Assembly: GCA_031255275.1 (NCBI GenBank)
Contig: JAIRSV010000126.1
Coordinates: forward strand, 1 to 14,156
DNA: 14,156 bases
From: Proteiniphilum sp.
GTDB lineage: Bacteria; Bacteroidota; Bacteroidia; Bacteroidales; Dysgonomonadaceae
Reading direction: 5' to 3'
Made by a program: the position numbers and the translations under genes. The notes under the pieces were generated by a model. It did not search any database and was not told the DNA's origin. It worked only from the letters and a program-made list of their open reading frames with translations. Every line of letters begins with the position of its first letter. The stretch's first letter is position 1. Positions 14,034 through 14,156 of the stretch are shown here, piece by piece.

Positions 14034-14156
14034 GGTCACATCATCACATTGCCACATTGCCTCACCAATGCGCCGGCACGGCGCCTCTCCGACGTCGGGC
14101 GGAGCGCCAAAAAATCAGAGCAGCCGGCGTATAAAAATCCTCGCTGTCTGAGCGCC
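14034..14156. other. Non-coding flank with short direct repeats and a GC dyad
   Basis: No credible gene. CACATTGC occurs twice in tandem (about 14046-14060). Further right is a hairpin: GGCGC (14080-14084) and GCGCC (14104-14108) flank the perfect 10-bp palindrome CCGACGTCGG (14089-14098). GAGCGCC, also found in the left arm, occurs at 14102-14108 and again at the window end. The repeat-rich zone may continue past the window. Confidence 0.6.

Noticed and set aside
13507..14134. Open reading frames across the repeat array on both strands (137 residues minus, 200 residues plus) with 7-residue repeats
   Set aside because: The frames stay open only because the unit is 21 bases long and has no in-frame stop in these frames. 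The ends run into the GC arms with low-complexity composition, there is no family similarity, and the same DNA is open on both strands.

Overview
The window looks like a piece of a Bacteroidales (phylum Bacteroidota) chromosome. The evidence is a SusC/SusD outer-membrane uptake pair, a Bacteroidota-style gene run nadB-folP-cdaA-recF-dciA (DUF721), and promoters of the phylum's special form (TTTG, 19 bases, TAnnTTTG). I would not go below order level from sequence alone.

Layout. 1-4774 (minus): a susC-like TonB-dependent receptor with an STN domain, followed by susD, whose 3' end is cut off by the window edge. 4775-5393: a 619-base gap holding the susC leader, a short promoter-plus-terminator unit that looks like a small RNA or a leader attenuator, an AT-rich dyad, and the rpsO terminator. 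5394-7093 (minus): rpsO with its own well-formed promoter, preceded by a secreted protein with a carboxypeptidase-like regulatory domain. 7094-7334: a divergent promoter region. 7335-11987 (plus): a tight five-gene run: L-aspartate oxidase, dihydropteroate synthase, diadenylate cyclase, RecF and a DciA-like DUF721 protein. Gaps are 34 bases or less, with one 22-base overlap. 12014-12059: a strong terminator that appears to work for both converging units. 12092-13402 (minus): an AzgA/PbuG-type purine permease. 13403-14156: no credible gene, but a striking repeat structure.

The repeat structure is the least ordinary part of the window. A perfect 59-bp GC-rich inverted repeat (13550-13608 and 13962-14020) encloses a GC hairpin and an AT-rich array of about fourteen 21-bp units. 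Each unit is itself a small palindrome. Two unit types alternate, so the array has a 42-bp higher-order period with one phase break. The array abuts the right arm. A partial third copy of the arm end lies outside on the left, separated by a heptamer repeat. It carries no transposase and has no identified function.

How the genes relate: SusC and SusD form one nutrient import unit, with its substrate not readable here. The plus-strand run combines NAD synthesis, folate synthesis, c-di-AMP signalling and replication/repair functions, probably sharing transcripts. The remaining genes are mostly housekeeping.
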